A DNA stretch of 64,000 nucleotides from Parasponia andersonii (Eukaryota > Streptophyta > Magnoliopsida > Rosales > Cannabaceae), in NCBI GenBank assembly GCA_002914805.1, contig JXTB01000322.1:209011-273010 (forward strand), in the 5' to 3' direction. Below the pieces are notes generated by a model. The model searched no databases. It saw only the letters and a program-made list of their open reading frames with translations, and was not told the origin of the DNA. A program made the position numbers and the translations under genes. This document shows, in pieces, positions 35,712 to 49,063 of the stretch. Each line of letters opens with the position of its first letter. The first letter of the stretch is position 1.

Positions 35712-37392
35712 ATATCTTTTCTTGAAAGATTATGAAGGGGATGAGATGCAATCTCATCTTATCTAATCCATTATAATTACTTTTTGAGCCAAAATAATTT
35801 TATCATATATTCATTTATACTAATTAATAGTTTATAAATTTGCAAGTACATATAAAATCTTCCTTTTTCGTTGTAATCTTTCATTTTTGTAACGAAAGAG
35901 TTGATTTTTATCTTTTCGCATCTCTCTTTCAAAAAAAAAAAAAAAACAATAACAAAATAATCCTCTCATTCATCGCTCCACTTTCCAATTTCATAGGTTA
36001 AGTGCCTCTCATTTCTTCTTGTCTTCTGACCTTTTTTTTTCCCCTGAAATCTCCAGCTTACCAATCATAACCTCATGGCTTGACATATTTGAACTATTAT
36101 TGTCCTTAGAATTGTTAAAAAAAAAAAAAAAAAATCATATTACACCTAAGCTTAAAAGAAAAATATGCTCACTAAATTGCAAAAAATCATATCATTATTG
36201 AGGTATAAAATAAAATGAAAAACAAAAAAAGAAGAAACCCCCTTAAATATCAAGGAATAATATGCCAGATTGAAATGCAAGATCTATGATCAATTTCTAC
36301 TTGTCTTGATTTTGTTACTGAGTTAATCTCATCTCATATCGCCAGCCTTTTACTGTTACATCATTAATTGGTCTAAGATGGAATGTTTCGTCACACCGAA
36401 AATTTGAAGCAGTTCCACGTTGTTAGTTATTTAATACATTGTTTCATTTATTGCATGCGCTGGTAAACAAAAGTCGTTTAATTATAATGTCCTAAAAAGT
36501 GGGCCGGGATTTTTGGAGACTCGTTTGGATAACACCTACACAAGATAATCTTATTTTAAATCCACTTGCTAGATTGATATCCATAATCCTCAATTTTTTA
36601 TGATCAGTTTTTTAAATGGAAATTTTTTATGATCATTTTCAATGTTAAGCTTTGTCAAAATTTTGGATATTTCATACAAGGAAAATGCTCATACAAGACT
36701 TGGAAAGGAAACCATGAGAATCGTGATCTTCCAATAGCAATGCATTAATTCATTATTTCATAGAAAAGACTACAACATATAATATTATAATCCCATGACT
36801 GAAAAATGACTTATGTCACCTGGTAAGGGTCGCTAGTCTAAGGATTCAAGGTATACTTAACTATATATTTTTATTATTCTCAGAGGTGAAAAGGTGGAAG
36901 GTTAGGCTTGTTTAGTTTTTGTATAATTTATCGAGTAATAGAAAAATATAAGTGTGAGTGTATTTGAGGGGTCCATAATTTGTTTATATTTTGATTAAAT
37001 CTTCTATATTACTTTTGGCGATTTTCATGTTATTTTTAAGTTAATTATCGTATATTTATATTTGTTAAGTGTTTTGGAGGGGAATGATAAAAAAGGAGCT
37101 GAAATGAATCGAAAGTAAGGCAAAACGATGAAAATTGAAAAAAGTTGTATTTCTTGAATTATCGTCACTTTACTTTTATAAGTTCTAGGAAAACTTCTTA
37201 GTGCATTGCTTACTAAATTGACATTAGGAAATATTTTGCAAAGCATTAAGAGAGTTATTAAAACTAGTGAATTTAATAAATATTTGAGAAATAGACTCAT
37301 CATTATGCATCCTTCGGAATTATAGCTCTCCTATATCTGATGCAATAGAGACTTTGTAAGGGATAACGTCTCAGGAACTTCAAGCCATGGTT
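35712..37392. other. Intergenic, no gene seen
   Basis: AT-rich, with two A runs (35931-35947 and 36117-36134). No protein similarity, RNA gene or element ends were recognised. Confidence 0.6.
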
Positions 37393-37824
37393 AATAACAT
37401 AGGAAAAAGTTCATAAATATATGCTTTTAAAACCATATTTTTATAAATATTTGTTTTTTATTTTATTTAATAAATACCTATTTTTATACTTTTTTTTAGA
37501 AAAATAAAGACTATCACTGTTTTATACACGAAATGTATTTCACAGTATATATTTCATACATTAAATATATACTGTGATCTACATTTCATGAATAAAAATT
37601 ACACTAAAAATTGACACACATTTTCAAAATGTGTATCGCTTATATTTTACACATAAAATGTATACCTCATGGATAAAATTTATATTGTAAATATGGACCA
37701 CTCATATTTTGCATGTGAAGGGTGAAACATAAAAATGGGTATTTTTAAAAGAAAAATTAAAAATTGGTATTTTTGAAATAAGTTTTAAAAAACAGGTATT
37801 ACGTATAATTTTCACAATAACGTA
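37393..37824. mobile_element. MITE, Mutator-like (family 1, copy 2)
   Basis: The body 37402-37815 aligns along its whole length with the copy upstream of SEC6 (for example TTTCATGAATAAAAATTA against TTTTATGAATAAAAATTA, and TACACTAAAAATTGACACA). The flanks are AATAACATA (37393-37401) and AATAACGTA (37816-37824), 8 of 9 matching. Confidence 0.7.
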
Positions 37825-38239
37825 TCGTTAGGCCAGTGAAGGTATCGGCCCATGTGCCCAATGATGCAAGGCATGCTGAATGCATACACCATATACTTAC
37901 CTTCTCCAAGTTTTTATTTTTCTATCCACAAACTTCAAATATATAGGCCTTTTTGTATTGCTTCATATCCTTCTCAATGCCTACCATAGTCTAGTAAATG
38001 GATTCATGATTCCAGGATATTGAAAAAACCTACCTCAAAAAATATCAAAATTGAGCAAATGCCTACCATAGATACTCAATTATTGTGGACACGAATGCCA
38101 GATCGAAAATTTGACTATAATAAACCTAACTTTTTGTTACTGTCCAATTTTTTTTTTCTTCCATTATATTTTTGCTTCATAAAATAGACTAGTTACAAAA
38201 CTTTATAACTTACAACCTGCTTTAAACCAAATTGTAGTT

Positions 38240-38855
38240 TCAAGAACCAAAAAAAAAATACCTACCTAGCATTTGTGGCTAGCATTTTGGGCAGTTTCAA
38301 TTGCACAATAGTAATTTTTGGCTTTACGAGAATAATGTCCATTAAGAGTAAGGGTGGTAACCTCTATTTTCAGAAGCTATAAAAAGAGACATTCTCCTCC
38401 TCATTTTACACATCCAAAATCGAGTACTTTCCTCTTCTCTCTGGTTCTCTCTCTAATTCTTTCTTCCTACTACCTACAATTATTCGAGTGTCTAGGAATT
38501 TCATAGCTATAATTCTAAGTGTGTTAGAGTTCCTAGTAATCCAGTTGGTAGAGTAAAAGTGTTGGTACTTCATCTACTACTCTCGTCGTTAGATCTCGAG
38601 AAATTGATACTTGCAATTCCTCAAACATTCTATGAGAGAAAGTGAATCAGTTTTAAGGACATTGTGTATCACACAGGCCTCATCAATTAACATAGTTACT
38701 ATATTTCCAAGATACTTTTTTATTTTCTGTAGACAAATCAAGTTTCGTACTAAGCATAGTAGAACAAACTTTTGGTAACTTTAAAAGTTTATTGTAAATG
38801 TTTGTTAAATTATTTTGTAACCTTATATATTGCAAGTTATTATTTTCTACATATC
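38240..38855 (+). mobile_element. LTR remnant (family L2, copy 1)
   Basis: A TATA-like GCTATAAAAAGAGACATTC near 38377 is followed by text that recurs at 53.35-53.85 kb: GTAGAGTAAAAGTGTTGG, CCTCAAACATTCTATG, GAGAAAGTGAATCAGTTTTA and AACAAACTTTTGGTAACTTT. The shared end (about ...TTTCTACA) fits an LTR 3' edge. No internal region is attached, and the left edge is unclear. Confidence 0.5.
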
Positions 38856-39798
38856 ACACCGTTTAAAAATACATCCTCTAACTCTGCACTCCTCACCATA
38901 CTGATATTACTCAAGTATCGTCCACAAGCCTTCTACCCTGAATCATTGTCTTTAGTTTATAGTGGTCCGGGTACTTTGCAAAACTCAAGCCAATAAACAA
39001 TGTAAACTCACCCAATCCAAATCTAAAAATTTTACGGGCAACATGAAATGCATTCCTCATATTCCATATTAAGTAGAATCTAATAAATAGGCAGGCCAAA
39101 GAACTACATAGAAGGTGCCATGAAGAATTGCTTAAAGGATAACTTTTTGCCCTTCCCATCAAATCTAGTTTTTCAAATTGGGCCTTAGTCTTCTATATGA
39201 TTAGGCTAGCCCAAAATGTCACCCTCCTCCTAATGTAGTGTTTATTTTAAAGTATAATTACCTTTGACATCTGCTATGGAAAAAATTTTAGTTAGACTTA
39301 ACTATGTGAAAAATACTAATCAAATGCACAAATTTTTGACAGTAATTGAGCAAATACTGAAAGATATCGAAATTAATTTGTTCTAAAAAAAAAAAAGATA
39401 TCGAAATTAATCAAAAAGGAATCGAAAACAATAGAATATTAAGGAAGTTAGAGATAATACATGAACTAATTAAACACATCGAAGCAAAATCAAAATGCGA
39501 CACAGATTAACACCTGCACCACCAGAGGGTGCATCGAACTCCTACGTCCTATCGAAATATATCAAAAATACCAATTGAAATATATATAGGCTGAATTGCC
39601 ATATTTGAAACACAATCGCATATAATTGAATAGCACTGAAAACATGCGTATATATGAGAGTGATCTATTAGTGCATGCAAATCGAATATCAATCGGAATC
39701 ATTCGAAAATTTATCGAAAATGAATCAAGCAGCTATTGAAATAAATCAAACTGATTTGAAATTTATCAAAATATTTGAAAACCCTAATTCTGTACAAA

Positions 39799-40356
39799 CC
39801 CTCTGTCACGACCCAAAACACGGTCTAGTAGCAGAAGGGGAATTTCACAAAGATGGGAAATTCCTTGATTTATTTGAAAAGTGTCAAAAGTTCTAGTTTT
39901 TACAAAACGGTCCATTTAAATAAAATATTTAGAATTTCATCCCGTAAACCACTCCCACAGTTCGTATACACCATTAAACATATACCGAATAATAATTGAA
40001 AAACGGAAAAATCAAATATAAATTCAAGCATCATCATTATCTACAACAACAAGTTAAATCCCAGAACGGCATACATAAGTTTACAGACAAAATAGAAAAT
40101 AGTAATCTTGATTCAATGCTAATACAAAACTCCGAACAGTCCAAGCACCACAATAGTAGACTTCTAGCATTACCAAAAAATGAACTACAGTCAAGATGGC
40201 CTCTTACTCCTCCTGATTACTAAGATCGCAGTGGACACCACCTGAGGAGGAAGATAAGAGGGTAAACATAAAATGCTCAATAGAAAAAATAATTACCTCG
40301 ATCGAAAACATTTTAGTGATGGAGAATTCCTGCATGGTTAGTTTAGTCCAAAACAT

Positions 40357-40412
<56 letters not shown>

Positions 40413-42004
40413 CAGTGTAATCAAAACCATTTAATTCATATGCACATGACACAAATCAACCCATATCCATGAGCTCACATCCTCTTATCTGTGGAAACCC
40501 AGGATGATGGCACTAAGTGTACCTAACAGTCTGCCTGATACCTAAGCCCATACCCGGAGGGGACACCCATGTATCGCCTACCAAACCTGGAGAGGCAACT
40601 GAATTGCCTACACCTGCCAAATGGAGAGGTAATCAGAAGTAACAAGACCCCGTGCGAGTTTACGGACTTTCACCAATAGTGGGGCACGCAGTGCCACACT
40701 GTAGACCCATAATGCTAACACGGTGCTCATGTATGATCCTATGACATGTACAATACAGAACTAAAGTGTGAAAATAATCGTGCTCTGCTTTTTCAGTAAA
40801 ATCAGCATACTAGGTTTTTATAGAAAAACGGGCAGCATAACGACCCTATTTTTAATTTACCCAAAATAACCTGCACTCAGAAAATTCTCAGAACAATACA
40901 GTATATATCTCATACAACCAATTCCCATCACAGATATTCGAGAAACCAAAAATCACATTTGTTCTCATATATTGCAGAAAATAAGTTTTATTTGAAAACG
41001 ATATAAAACACAGGTAATTGAATCCCTACCTCGCTCGAAAAGTAATACCACGCTATTGAATCCTCAAGGTGTCATTGGCGATCGCGCGGAAGGTCGGGAA
41101 CCAATTCCAAGCTCTCGATTATCCTCTTGCGAAAAACCAACTTCTCACCGGAGCTTCAATTCCACAAACGGACCTCTTCACTGCATTCCTAGCACCCAAA
41201 ATAGCTAGGTTAGACATATAACTTGTCCGATTCAGATCCGGGCCCACATCCAGCCGGGCAGATAAAACGAGGCAAAATCTCGACCATCTGATCTCGCTTT
41301 TCGTGCCGATCACCAAACAACACAATATATATATATCAAACTTCTCCATTTTCTGAGTACATTCCAAAAATGAACTCAAAAATACAATCTAACGGCCGAA
41401 TTAAAAACAACAACCATAAACTCGAAATGCCCAAAAATGGCAACTTTCAATTCGGGCAAAATGGGGTTGAGATATATATATCTTGATGATCCTTGCAACG
41501 ATACGAATCCAATGGGACTGGTTAGGGGTCGAATGGTGGCCAGAATCTTCGCCGGCAATCAAAAATCCGAAATGGCTCAAATCGGATTCTATGGAGTTTT
41601 CTGACGAACCAGGCGGTGGCAACGACCAGCGAGGGGCGGCGGGGCTTCGGCGCGGCCTAGCGAGTCGACACCAGTCGGTGGCACGGGTGAACGACGACTG
41701 GCGGCAATCCTGCGATGTCCTGCGGTGGTGCGGCCGAGAGAGGAGAGAGAAAGCTCAGGGAAGAAGAGAGAGAGAGAGAGAAGAAAAAGGACGGGCACGT
41801 GGCCCTGTCTTATAGGGCTGTGCAATTTTTTCAAAAATTGCACATAAGTCTCCAAATTTCAAATTTCTATCAATCTAGTCTCCCAAAATTTATAATTTAG
41901 TCCCTCTACACAAAATTTTTGTAAATTAATCCCCACAGTAAAATATCCGAAAAATTGGTAAAAAGTCTAAATTACCCTCGAAAATTCCGGGTTTTTACAT
42001 CCTC
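39799..42004 (+). mobile_element. Solo LTR, 2.2-kb family L1, copy 1
   Basis: The body 39804-41999 (2196 bp) starts TGTCACGACCC and ends GGGTTTTTACA, so it has TG...CA ends (orientation arbitrary). The flanks are CCCTC (39799-39803) and TCCTC (42000-42004), a 5-bp duplication with one mismatch. There is no primer site or coding domain next to it, so it looks solo. It matches 45580-47543 throughout and the block at the right end of the window in reverse. The length suggests a Ty3/gypsy type, but that is a guess. Reading frames inside, including the GC-rich 41.5-41.85 kb stretch, are not genes. Confidence 0.75.
40357..40410. repeat. AC/AT microsatellite inside the solo LTR
   Basis: An AC array runs into an AT array. 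It is absent at the matching place in the 46.3-kb copy, where only short CATA repeats stand. Confidence 0.85.
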
Positions 42005-42559
42005 AATCTAAAATCATATAGATCGTAACCCAATTTCTAAACACACTTTAAACTTATAATTCTCCAAACGCTAATTTTTGGACGTTATATAAATTTCAAC
42101 TACTTAACTTAACAAAGCTTGGGTTCGACAAAGCTTCAGTTCTACGAAGAGAGCATGCTTCCAAAGTCAGAGTCAGAGAGAGAGAGAAAGAGAGAGATCG
42201 GTTCGACAGAGCATCGACGACGAGAGAGAAATAGGTTCGAGGGACCTTGGACGACGACAAAAAGGACGTGAAATTGAATCTTCAAATCAAACAGAGCAAC
42301 TAGCTAGCGAGAGGAAGGAGAAGGAGAATGGCCTTGGGGAGAAATTGGGTTGAAATCGTAGGAGAGAATGAAGAGTTTTTTAAGTTTTGGGTTCTTATCA
42401 AGTCCTTAATATGCTTCTACGAGTATTTTTGTCACACGCATATATTTGGAACTTTTTGTTGAGATGAGCATATCTTACGGGTGTAATTGGCGCTATTATG
42501 GTGTATTTTTAATAAAATTCCTCGGAAGTACTAGTGGTAATCGTACTTTTATATAACTA
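42005..42559. other. Intergenic, no convincing gene
   Basis: An AG-rich part (42165-42215) is followed by a short frame from ATG at about 42328 (MALGRNWVEIVGENEEFFKF, 40-odd codons). It resembles nothing I know, and I do not call it a gene. Confidence 0.4.
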
Positions 42560-42857
42560 AATGAAAAGTACTCGTTAAACCTAACCTATAAAATTATCAG
42601 CAGTTGGCAGCAGCTAATCAACTACGTACTAAAACCTATATACGACTAAACATCATTCGAAAGAGACAAAAGACTACAACTAGTTGTGTTTATTTGTAAT
42701 AAAAAAAAATGAAAAGTACTCGTTAAACCTAACCTATATAATTATCAGCAATTGGCAGTAATGGAGCAGCTAATCAACTACGTACTAAAACCTATATACG
42801 ATAAACCATCAATCAAAAGAAACTAAAGACTTACAACTAGTTGTGTTTATTTGTAAA
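42560..42857. repeat. Tandem duplication of a ~150-bp unit
   Basis: Unit 1 is 42560-42707 and unit 2 is 42708-42857. Both start ATGAAAAGTACTCGTTAAAC and end near ACAACTAGTTGTGTTTATTT, with a few substitutions and small indels between them. An AAT array follows (42860-42892). Confidence 0.85.
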
Positions 42858-42858
42858 A

Positions 42859-42892
<34 letters not shown>

Positions 42893-43059
42893 CTCTACTT
42901 ATGCTCTATAGTTGATAGCCAGGAATGCTAGTTTCATTGGTTTGAGCCATTTTACCTTGGAAGAATAGTCAAAAGACTTGTTTGTTATGATTGTGCCAGT
43001 AAAGCTACAAAGATAGATCCGCTTCACGATAGGAATTTCACAGAAGAGTCGCTTCTAGT

Positions 43060-44830
43060 TCTTTTGTTAGAGCTTGTGTCTTAAAAGTTAAAATATGTAT
43101 ATTTTTTATATTTGTTAAAATAATAAAATGACATTATTTTATTTGAATTTGTGCATAATTTTTATGTCTTTAAATATCAGAAAATCTTTAATTTATTTAT
43201 GTGACCACAAATTTAGTATAACTAAATATAGTCTGTAATAATTAATTAAATGTTATTAGTACAGTCCATTAACATTGAAAATATAATAGTCTTATCCGGA
43301 TTATTAATATGTTGACATCACAATGGAGGTACTTTATATAATTCAATTATATAGGACTGAACCAGATATGATTTGAATCTCACATAAATTCCGTTAACTA
43401 TTGAGAGTTCAAATAATGTCACTAGATAATCATATGTAAAGCAATCTTAATCCTGTGTAGTTATAGACTTCTATTTATAATATTATGTTTTTTCACATAC
43501 TTGTTAAAGGTTTATTTCCTAAATAGATCGAAATACTTGTATCTTGGGAGAATGATGAGATGAGTAGTTAGGAATATAGCTTATAAATATGAAATTCAAT
43601 CCTTCCATTAGGAAGCTAGAAAGATAATTTCCTTGTGTATTGATTCAGAACTTGAACATTTTGAGTATTCAATTTATAATAGATTTATAAATTAATTGTT
43701 CATTAGAGAATCAATAGTACACAAGGATAAAGATGTAATTGGAGAGGTAAACGGAACATGACTTAGCTATAATTATAAATTGTCTGTGGAAGATTAAACT
43801 GCATGTAATGATTAAATCGATGGACTACTTATTGTGTTCTAAATAAATTAATTATGTAACTTTAATAATGCAATTCTATATTTTTAGTGGAGTAATACTA
43901 GAATTAATAAATTAGATAAATTAATTAAAGAGTTTTAATTTATTAGAGTTTGAATTATAGGTCTATAGGTCCCCAATTCTACCTCTTACAAACATTGTAT
44001 TAGATATTATATTATTTCATTTTAGTTACTGTATACTTTGTCTAAATAAATAGTTTATCTATATGTAATTAATAATTGTTATTAATTGATTAATTAATTT
44101 TAAATTTATGGAGGGATAATTTCCTAATTTGTTTAAATTTTGAAATATCTAATTATCATATAATTAGATAAATAGAAATTGAGAGACTGACTAAATTTTT
44201 TTTATTAAGATATAAATATTAATTAATTAGAATGATTAATTTAAATATATATATAAACTCACGTTTTTTTATAAATTAAAAAAAAGATTATGTTTCCTAT
44301 TAAAAACAAGTGACATTTTTTTAAACTTATATATATATATATATACATACATATTAATTTGATTAATATATCTATATTTTAAATAGTTTAATAAAAATAT
44401 ATTTATATATATAAAGGAAACCCTAGCAGAAAATACAGAATACACTACATATTATTTTCTATAGAGCCTTCATAACCTAGAGAAAAAAAAAGAAGGGAAT
44501 CTTCCTATTCTCTGTAGAACAAACTCTTGCAATCTCATGTATTGAGAATATTACAAGGGTCTAAAGTGTGAGTTTTAAGAAATTGTACATAATGCCTATG
44601 GCTCATACATTCATCCAGTTGTACTTGAGGCTTGTATTGGAAGATCGTGGTTTAGAAGACAAAAAAATTTAGATCCGCTAATAGACTACAAGAGGTGTTA
44701 GATCTATTCTCTTTGTATGTTTTATGTTTTTATGAATTAATGTCATGCACTTATATAGTCAATTTTTTTATAAAAAAAAAGTTTTGATTATTTTTAGGTC
44801 AATCTTCTGTTGCGAAAATCGTTTCAAAAC
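43060..44830. repeat. Non-coding repeat, perhaps derived from an LTR element
   Basis: A long non-coding AT-rich block. Phrases such as GTCTTATCCGGATTATTAATATGTTGAC, and the end part around 44620-44720 (GAGGCTTGTATTGGAAGATCG), remind me of copia-related or LARD-type non-coding regions of other plants. Ends and direct repeats were not found, so this is a weak call. Confidence 0.3.
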
Positions 44831-45574
44831 CAACACCTTTGACTAAACTTGAGAAGATGAGGATGATTCTCCTGGTATGGTTGGCATGATTATAAGGAAA
44901 TGGATTCTGATTTTGATTCTGATGACTTTGACCGTGCAAATGTTACCACTACAAATACTAGCTTTTCCATTAGGTTTAATTTCATGAGCTCAAAGGGCGT
45001 TAAGATGCTTCTTTTTCTTGTTTTATCTTTCGATTTTCTTTAGATTTTTATTAGGAAATAAGTGCAGACCAGTTTTCGAAGATATCATTAATTCTCAAGC
45101 CAAAGAGACTTAGTGAAATATTCCGATTTTGTTTCTTTTTTGTTTTATTGGGTCTTTCCTTTGTTTTTCTTTTATTTTTTTCATTTTCTTTTAGGGCATG
45201 AGTCAAGCTGTAATTGCCTTCATTGCAAATGACTAATGAAGATACCAATATGTTGACAAAGCTATTATGCCTTCTATACACTTACACTATAAGGCTCTAA
45301 TAACAGGCTAGAATTGATTAAGTGTATACATATAATATTCTTAGACTTCACTTCTATCTGCACCTTCTGTGTTTAAGCCTCATATGATTAATTGTGCCTT
45401 CTTCGTCTGGTTCTCAAAATAATTAATATGTATAAATCTTCTCTGCTTTATCCATTAAGTTACCCCACTAGACTCTAGCTAGTAGGATCTGTTGGTCATA
45501 AGGCCCCAATTGCATGATGCATGCTACTAATCCTAGTTAATTTGGAGTGTTCTATGTGACTCTTCTTGATGACT
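44831..45574. other. Intergenic, nothing recognised
   Basis: The short Lys-rich minus-strand frame near 45.1-45.28 kb is low complexity. No family resemblance was seen. Confidence 0.5.
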
Positions 45575-47548
45575 AGTTTTGTCACGACCCAAAATCCTAA
45601 GCCGTGACTTTTGAGTAATTTTGTGTGTAAATTAATATAAATAAGGAATTTTACAAAATTCAGAAAAAACGCAGTACTTGGATGTTTCATTTTAATCCTT
45701 GACTCATAAGAAATTCTATAAAAAGGGAACGCATTTTTAGTTTAATTTATTAAGAGAGATATGTCAATTAAAATTTGATGAAACATAGTAAATTTGTACG
45801 AAAACTTGGTTTGATAAAAACTTAGCGCTGATTTAAATGAAGTTCGTAAATCTTGAGTCGAGAAGTCCAAAAATTGATTTACAGAATTAATCAAAATTTC
45901 CAAGCACTTAAAACTTTAAAAAAATATGCTCCTTGGGAACTATAGGGTCTCATATATATATACCAAATCCTCAAAGAGTAGTAAATACATCCTTATACAT
46001 TCACTTAATAGACTCAATGGACTTGACTAAACAGTTAGACATGGAGAAATAGTGAGACAAAGAAAAGTACCGACCCAAGGAGAAATAAGACAATGAGCCT
46101 AAGCCAAGTGATTTGCCTAGCCATCGAGACAACTGACTCGAATAAGTGATCACCTGAAAGGGGGGAAAAAGAGAAGGGGTGAGCTTGAAAGCTCAGTAGG
46201 AAAGCTGTTACCTCAATTAAACTTTTTTAGTAATGGAAGGCCCTTGCATGGTTAGTTTAATCCAAAATAACTTTGCAAAACCATATGTGAATATATTCAT
46301 AAAAACATCCAAAACTGAGAGTCCATATACACATACATATATATAGAGGTACGGAAAACATAATATCTCAAAACTAATCAGTCCACAAACACATGACACA
46401 AATCTACTCATACTCATGAGTTCACCACCTCTCATCAATGGAAATCAGGGTGTTGGCACTATGTGTGCCATACAGACTGCCTGACACCTAGCCCATAACT
46501 GGATAGGACACCCGTGTGTCGCCTACCAAACCTGGAGGGGCAACCGCATTGCCTATACCTGCCAAATAGGGAGGTAATCATTTTGAAATATCCTGCGCGG
46601 GTTCATAGACTCTCACCATCGATAGGGCCACAACACCATACTGTAAAAACCCCATGATGCTAACCTGGGACTCATATGTGATCCTATGATACGTGTACTC
46701 TAAACTGATGTGTAAAGTAGTCATACAGTAAATTAAGTTCAAATGATGCTCTGGTTTTTAATAAAATAATTCATTAGATTTTTAGAAAAATAGGCAACAT
46801 AACGGCCCTATTTTAACATATCTAAAAATAACCTGCACTCAAAAAATTCCCAGAGCAATCCAATATATAAATCATACCATTCAATTCCATCACAGATATT
46901 TAAAAGTTCTAAAATCATATTTGTTCTCATATATTGCAAAAAATAAGTTTTATTCAAAATGATGTAAAAGAGAGGTAACTGAATCCCTACCTCACTAGAA
47001 TAGCGATAACATGCTATTGGATGCTCAAGGTGTCGTTGGACGATCACTCGGAGGGTCGGGAACTAATTTCACGCCCTCGATCGTCCTCTTGCAAACAACC
47101 AACTTCTCAGCAGAGCTTTAATTCCACAAACGGACCTCTTCACTGAATTCCTAGCACTCAAAATAGCTAGGTTAGACAAATGACTTGTCCAATTCGGGTC
47201 CGGGTCCACACCGGGCTGGTGGCACAAAAAACGAGGCAAAATCTCAACCGTCCGATCTCGATTTTCGTGCCAATCACCAAANNNNNNNNNNNNNNNNNNN
47301 NNNNNNNNNNNNNNNNNNNNNNNNNNNNNNNNNNNNNNNNNNNNNNNNNNNNNNNNNNNNNNNNNNNNNNNNNNNNNNNNNNNNNNNNNNNNNNNNNNNN
47401 NNNNNNNNNNNNNNNNNNNNNNNNNNNNNNNNNNNNNNNNNNNNNNNNNNNNNNNNNNNNNNNNNNNNNNNNNNNNNNNNNNNNNNNNNNNNNNNNNNNN
47501 NNNNNNNNNNNNNNNNNNNNNNTAAAAAATTTGGGTTTTTACAAGTTT
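45575..47548 (+). mobile_element. Solo LTR, 2.2-kb family L1, copy 2 (contains an assembly gap)
   Basis: The body 45580-47543 starts TGTCACGACCC and ends GGGTTTTTACA. The flanks are an exact 5-bp duplication, AGTTT (45575-45579 and 47544-47548). It aligns with copy 1, for example CGCCTACCAAACCTGGAG and CTGCACTCA(A/G)AAAATTC. The N run 47282-47522 hides about 240 bp. No internal domains are attached. Confidence 0.8.
47282..47522. other. Assembly gap (241 N)
   Basis: A run of N. Frames that cross it are artefacts. Confidence 1.
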
Positions 47549-48152
47549 ATTTCCCATGCATCCATGAAAAATAATGGAATCATGCGAAGGAACAAAACAG
47601 GTAAAGGGAAACGTTAATGTTAACCCACTTTAAATGACATATCATTTTTTTAGTGGATGGACATAAACTGGCGCAATTTTATTGGACAGAAGATCTAATT
47701 GATACAAGACTATTATATATGTGACGATATAAATATAATCAAACAATAAATTTTAACAGAAAATTGTCTACAGTATAGTCGTTACCCTGAATTTACGGAT
47801 CCTGTGATTAATATCCCTAAGCCTCGCTATTTATATGACGTGTCGTTTCTGCACATATCGATAGTAAAAGTAATTCCTCCGCAGATATATGCTTTAGCTA
47901 ACTACAAGCTTTAGTCAAGCTTAACATTGTGTTATGCTTCCTCTTCTTTGCTTCATTCATTCATTGTAGTGGAAGATCAAATATTGAGGCTGAAATCTTC
48001 TCGTCAGCAAGAAATACTTATAAGAAATCTTGAAATTATAAGAACTATATTGTCTATTTTCACAAGGATTTTTTCGCGTAATTTCCCTTTCTCAGAACCT
48101 AAAGATTTATAAAATATATTTATGTAGGTATATATGTTGTAGTTACGTATTT
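47549..48152. other. Intergenic, nothing recognised
   Basis: No gene or repeat ends were seen. Confidence 0.5.
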
Positions 48153-49063
48153 AAGAGATCTCTAGATTGGGGTCAGGGTTCAAATTTTGGTAAAATATAT
48201 GTGTATTATTTTTCTTTAAATTTGTAATAAGTGGTAGTGTGGAACCCGTTCCCGAATCATACACCACATGTCCAGAGTGACTAGTTAAAGACCACGCGAG
48301 TCGCACGTGGTACCACATAGGCCTTTGGGTTGTCCGAGGCTAAGGCCGAGCCCATCCTAGACCCTAGATGGACTCGGCCCAGTCCGATTCTTACCTCGAT
48401 AGCTGGGGGTCGGAAGTCCCAAGGGTCTTCTACCAGAGTACAATAGGAAGCAACTCACAGCTCCAGACCCAGACAGAGCATTTAATGCGATCTTGAGTAG
48501 GTGAGCGTATGGGACAAACCGTCCTGACAGAATGATGATTTGTCCAAATCTCGCCCCTGACAGACTCAAGCCATATGGGACGGCAGAAACTAGGCTACAG
48601 TAGTGTAGGGAGAATCATGGTAATCTCGGTCCGTGACCTCTGGAGTAAGTCTTGATGAAAAAGGTACTCAGTCCTGGGATTCAGAACCAGGAAGTTCACA
48701 ATCTCAGGACTATATATATGAGTCATGCGTCCCCGAAAGAGAGGTATGTACGCATATAAAAAAGAAACATTTGAAAAGATACACATATATGAAGAAACAC
48801 TAAATCTTTGCTACCCTGAGCCAAAGATAACTAGCCGACTTAAGCATCGGAGAGTCTTTGCAGGTGGCCTCCTCCGCCTCTCCGATCTTACCCGAAGTCA
48901 AAAGCTCTGTGGGATAGCGAGGACACATAGACAGTTGGAGGATACAACACCGGCAGTTCAAAGACACGTGGACAGCTGGTGAAAACTGCTCCAACAGGTA
49001 GTAATTAATTAAGCTCCACTTTTTTTTGTTTTAAAAGAAAAAAAAAAAAGAGATCTCTAGATT
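48153..49063 (+). mobile_element. SINE (family S, copy 2), 5'-truncated and split by a solo LTR
   Basis: The SINE parts are 48169-48237 and 49002-49047. It starts near the B box (GGTCAGGGTTCAAATTTTGG), so the A-box head is missing. The 3' part (TATATGTGTATTATT, TTTGTAATAAGTGGTAG, TAATTAATTAAGC, then T and A runs) matches the copies at 35.6 and 58.4 kb. The flanks are an exact 16-bp duplication, AAGAGATCTCTAGATT (48153-48168 and 49048-49063). The LTR at 48238-48996 interrupts it. Confidence 0.75.
48233..49001 (+). mobile_element. Solo LTR (0.76 kb) inserted in the SINE
   Basis: The body 48238-48996 (759 bp) starts TGTGGAACC and ends GCTCCAACA. The flanks are an exact GGTAG duplication (48233-48237 and 48997-49001). 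A TATA-like ACTATATATATGAG (about 48708) is followed by text typical of plant LTRs (CCGACTTAAGCATCGGAGAG near 48835). It is less AT-rich than its surroundings. I lean to Ty3/gypsy, without proof. No coding domains are attached. Confidence 0.8.

Noticed and set aside
41483-41855. GC-rich frames on both strands (110 and 88 codons)
   Set aside because: They lie inside the 2.2-kb solo LTR, have no family resemblance, and are not kept in the sister copies.
42328-42465. Short frame beginning MALGRNWVEIVGENEEFFKF
   Set aside because: It is only 40-odd codons long with no recognisable family, no intron signals checked and AG-rich upstream text; not enough for a gene call.
47069-47617. Frames of 129-162 codons on both strands
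   Set aside because: Most of their length is the N gap; they exist only because N is read as open.
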